Shown here in pieces: positions 5,138-5,337 of a DNA stretch of 5,337 nucleotides. Every line of letters begins with the position of its first letter. The stretch's first letter is position 1. Where the stretch lies: contig PIXS01000167.1 of the NCBI GenBank assembly GCA_003096255.1, forward strand, positions 1 through 5,337, read 5' to 3'. The translations under genes and the position numbers were made by a program. The notes under the pieces were generated by a model. It was not told where the DNA came from and ran no database searches. It was given only the letters and a program-made list of their open reading frames with translations. Source of the stretch: Candidatus Bathyarchaeum sp. (lineage in GTDB: Archaea; Thermoproteota; Bathyarchaeia; Bathyarchaeales; Bathyarchaeaceae).

Positions 5138-5337
5138 TTGGAAATTAGGGAAGAGGATATTGAAACCTTAACTTGGTTAGGACTTACTGAGAGACAAGCG
5201 AAGGTTTACCTTGCCCTTCTTCAGATCGGTTCATCAAGCGCCGAAGCAATTTCTAAATTGTCCACAGTTCACAGACAGGAAGTTTATCGACTAGTGGCGC
5301 GCCTTCAAGAAATGGGTTTAGTGGAAACAAATATTAC
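5138..5337 (+). CDS. TrmB-family transcriptional regulator, N-terminal part, cut by right edge
   Basis: 66 codons are visible. The sequence LTWLGLTERQAKVYLALLQ (about residues 10-28), followed by AEAISKLSTVHRQEVYRLV and ARLQEMGLVE, is the typical TrmB winged-helix DNA-binding domain: helix 1 with LGLTERQAKVYLALL, a recognition helix around VHRQEVYRLVARL, and a wing start at GLVE. TrmB proteins commonly carry a C-terminal sugar-binding domain and control sugar transport or glycolytic genes, binding near the TATA box; that domain is outside the window, so effector binding is unknown. The TTG start is supported by AGGAGAG upstream. It lies on the same strand as the propeller gene, separated by T-runs, under its own promoter with operator 3. 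Short TrmB-like proteins without an effector domain also exist, so the class is firmer than the ligand. Confidence 0.85.
   Translation, partial: MEIREEDIETLTWLGLTERQAKVYLALLQIGSSSAEAISKLSTVHRQEVYRLVARLQEMGLVETNI

Overview
The window looks archaeal, most likely from an uncultured TACK-group lineage such as Bathyarchaeia; the lineage is an inference from gene content and style, not from a marker gene. Support comes from AT-rich TATA boxes a short distance upstream of starts, T-run terminators, frequent TTG/GTG starts, a TrmB-type regulator, a short-form alpha-glucan phosphorylase, and a large surface PQQ-type propeller protein with a Pro/Thr/Ser stalk and a C-terminal membrane anchor.

Layout: (1) 1-694, minus strand: N-terminal part of an alpha-glucan phosphorylase that runs off the left edge. 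(2) 695-941: divergent promoter region. (3) 942-1643, plus: a complete 233-residue FAD/NAD(P)H oxidoreductase of the ferredoxin-NADP reductase fold with no iron-sulfur domain. (4) 1644-2213: about 570 bases with no normal-sized gene but much structure: an inverted-repeat operator, a TATA box, a 22-codon ORF, a T-run, a long stem-forming element, then a second operator and TATA box. (5) 2214-4796, plus: an 860-residue secreted, membrane-anchored propeller protein. (6) 4797-5137: a second copy of the T-run and stem element, then a third operator and TATA-like box. (7) 5138 to the right edge: the N-terminal winged-helix domain of a TrmB-family regulator.

The main result lies outside the large genes. 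Three similar GTCG/CGAC inverted repeats (1674-1699, 2143-2162, 5054-5076) each end 4-5 bases before a TATA-like box. They precede the 22-codon ORF, the propeller gene and the TrmB-like gene. This suggests a small regulon controlled, and autoregulated, by the TrmB-like protein. The 22-codon unit carries the same promoter, leader and TTG start as the propeller gene, and also its stop-proximal codons, T-run and stem element. It looks like a tandem paralog that lost its middle, or a mini-gene kept on the same control signals. The two stem elements differ by matched one-base indels in opposite arms, so pairing is preserved; this points to a structured RNA or DNA element.

Metabolically, the phosphorylase (storage glucan breakdown), the flavin reductase and the surface protein do not form an obvious pathway. 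A TrmB-like regulator would fit sugar-responsive control, but no copy of the operator is visible at the phosphorylase promoter.
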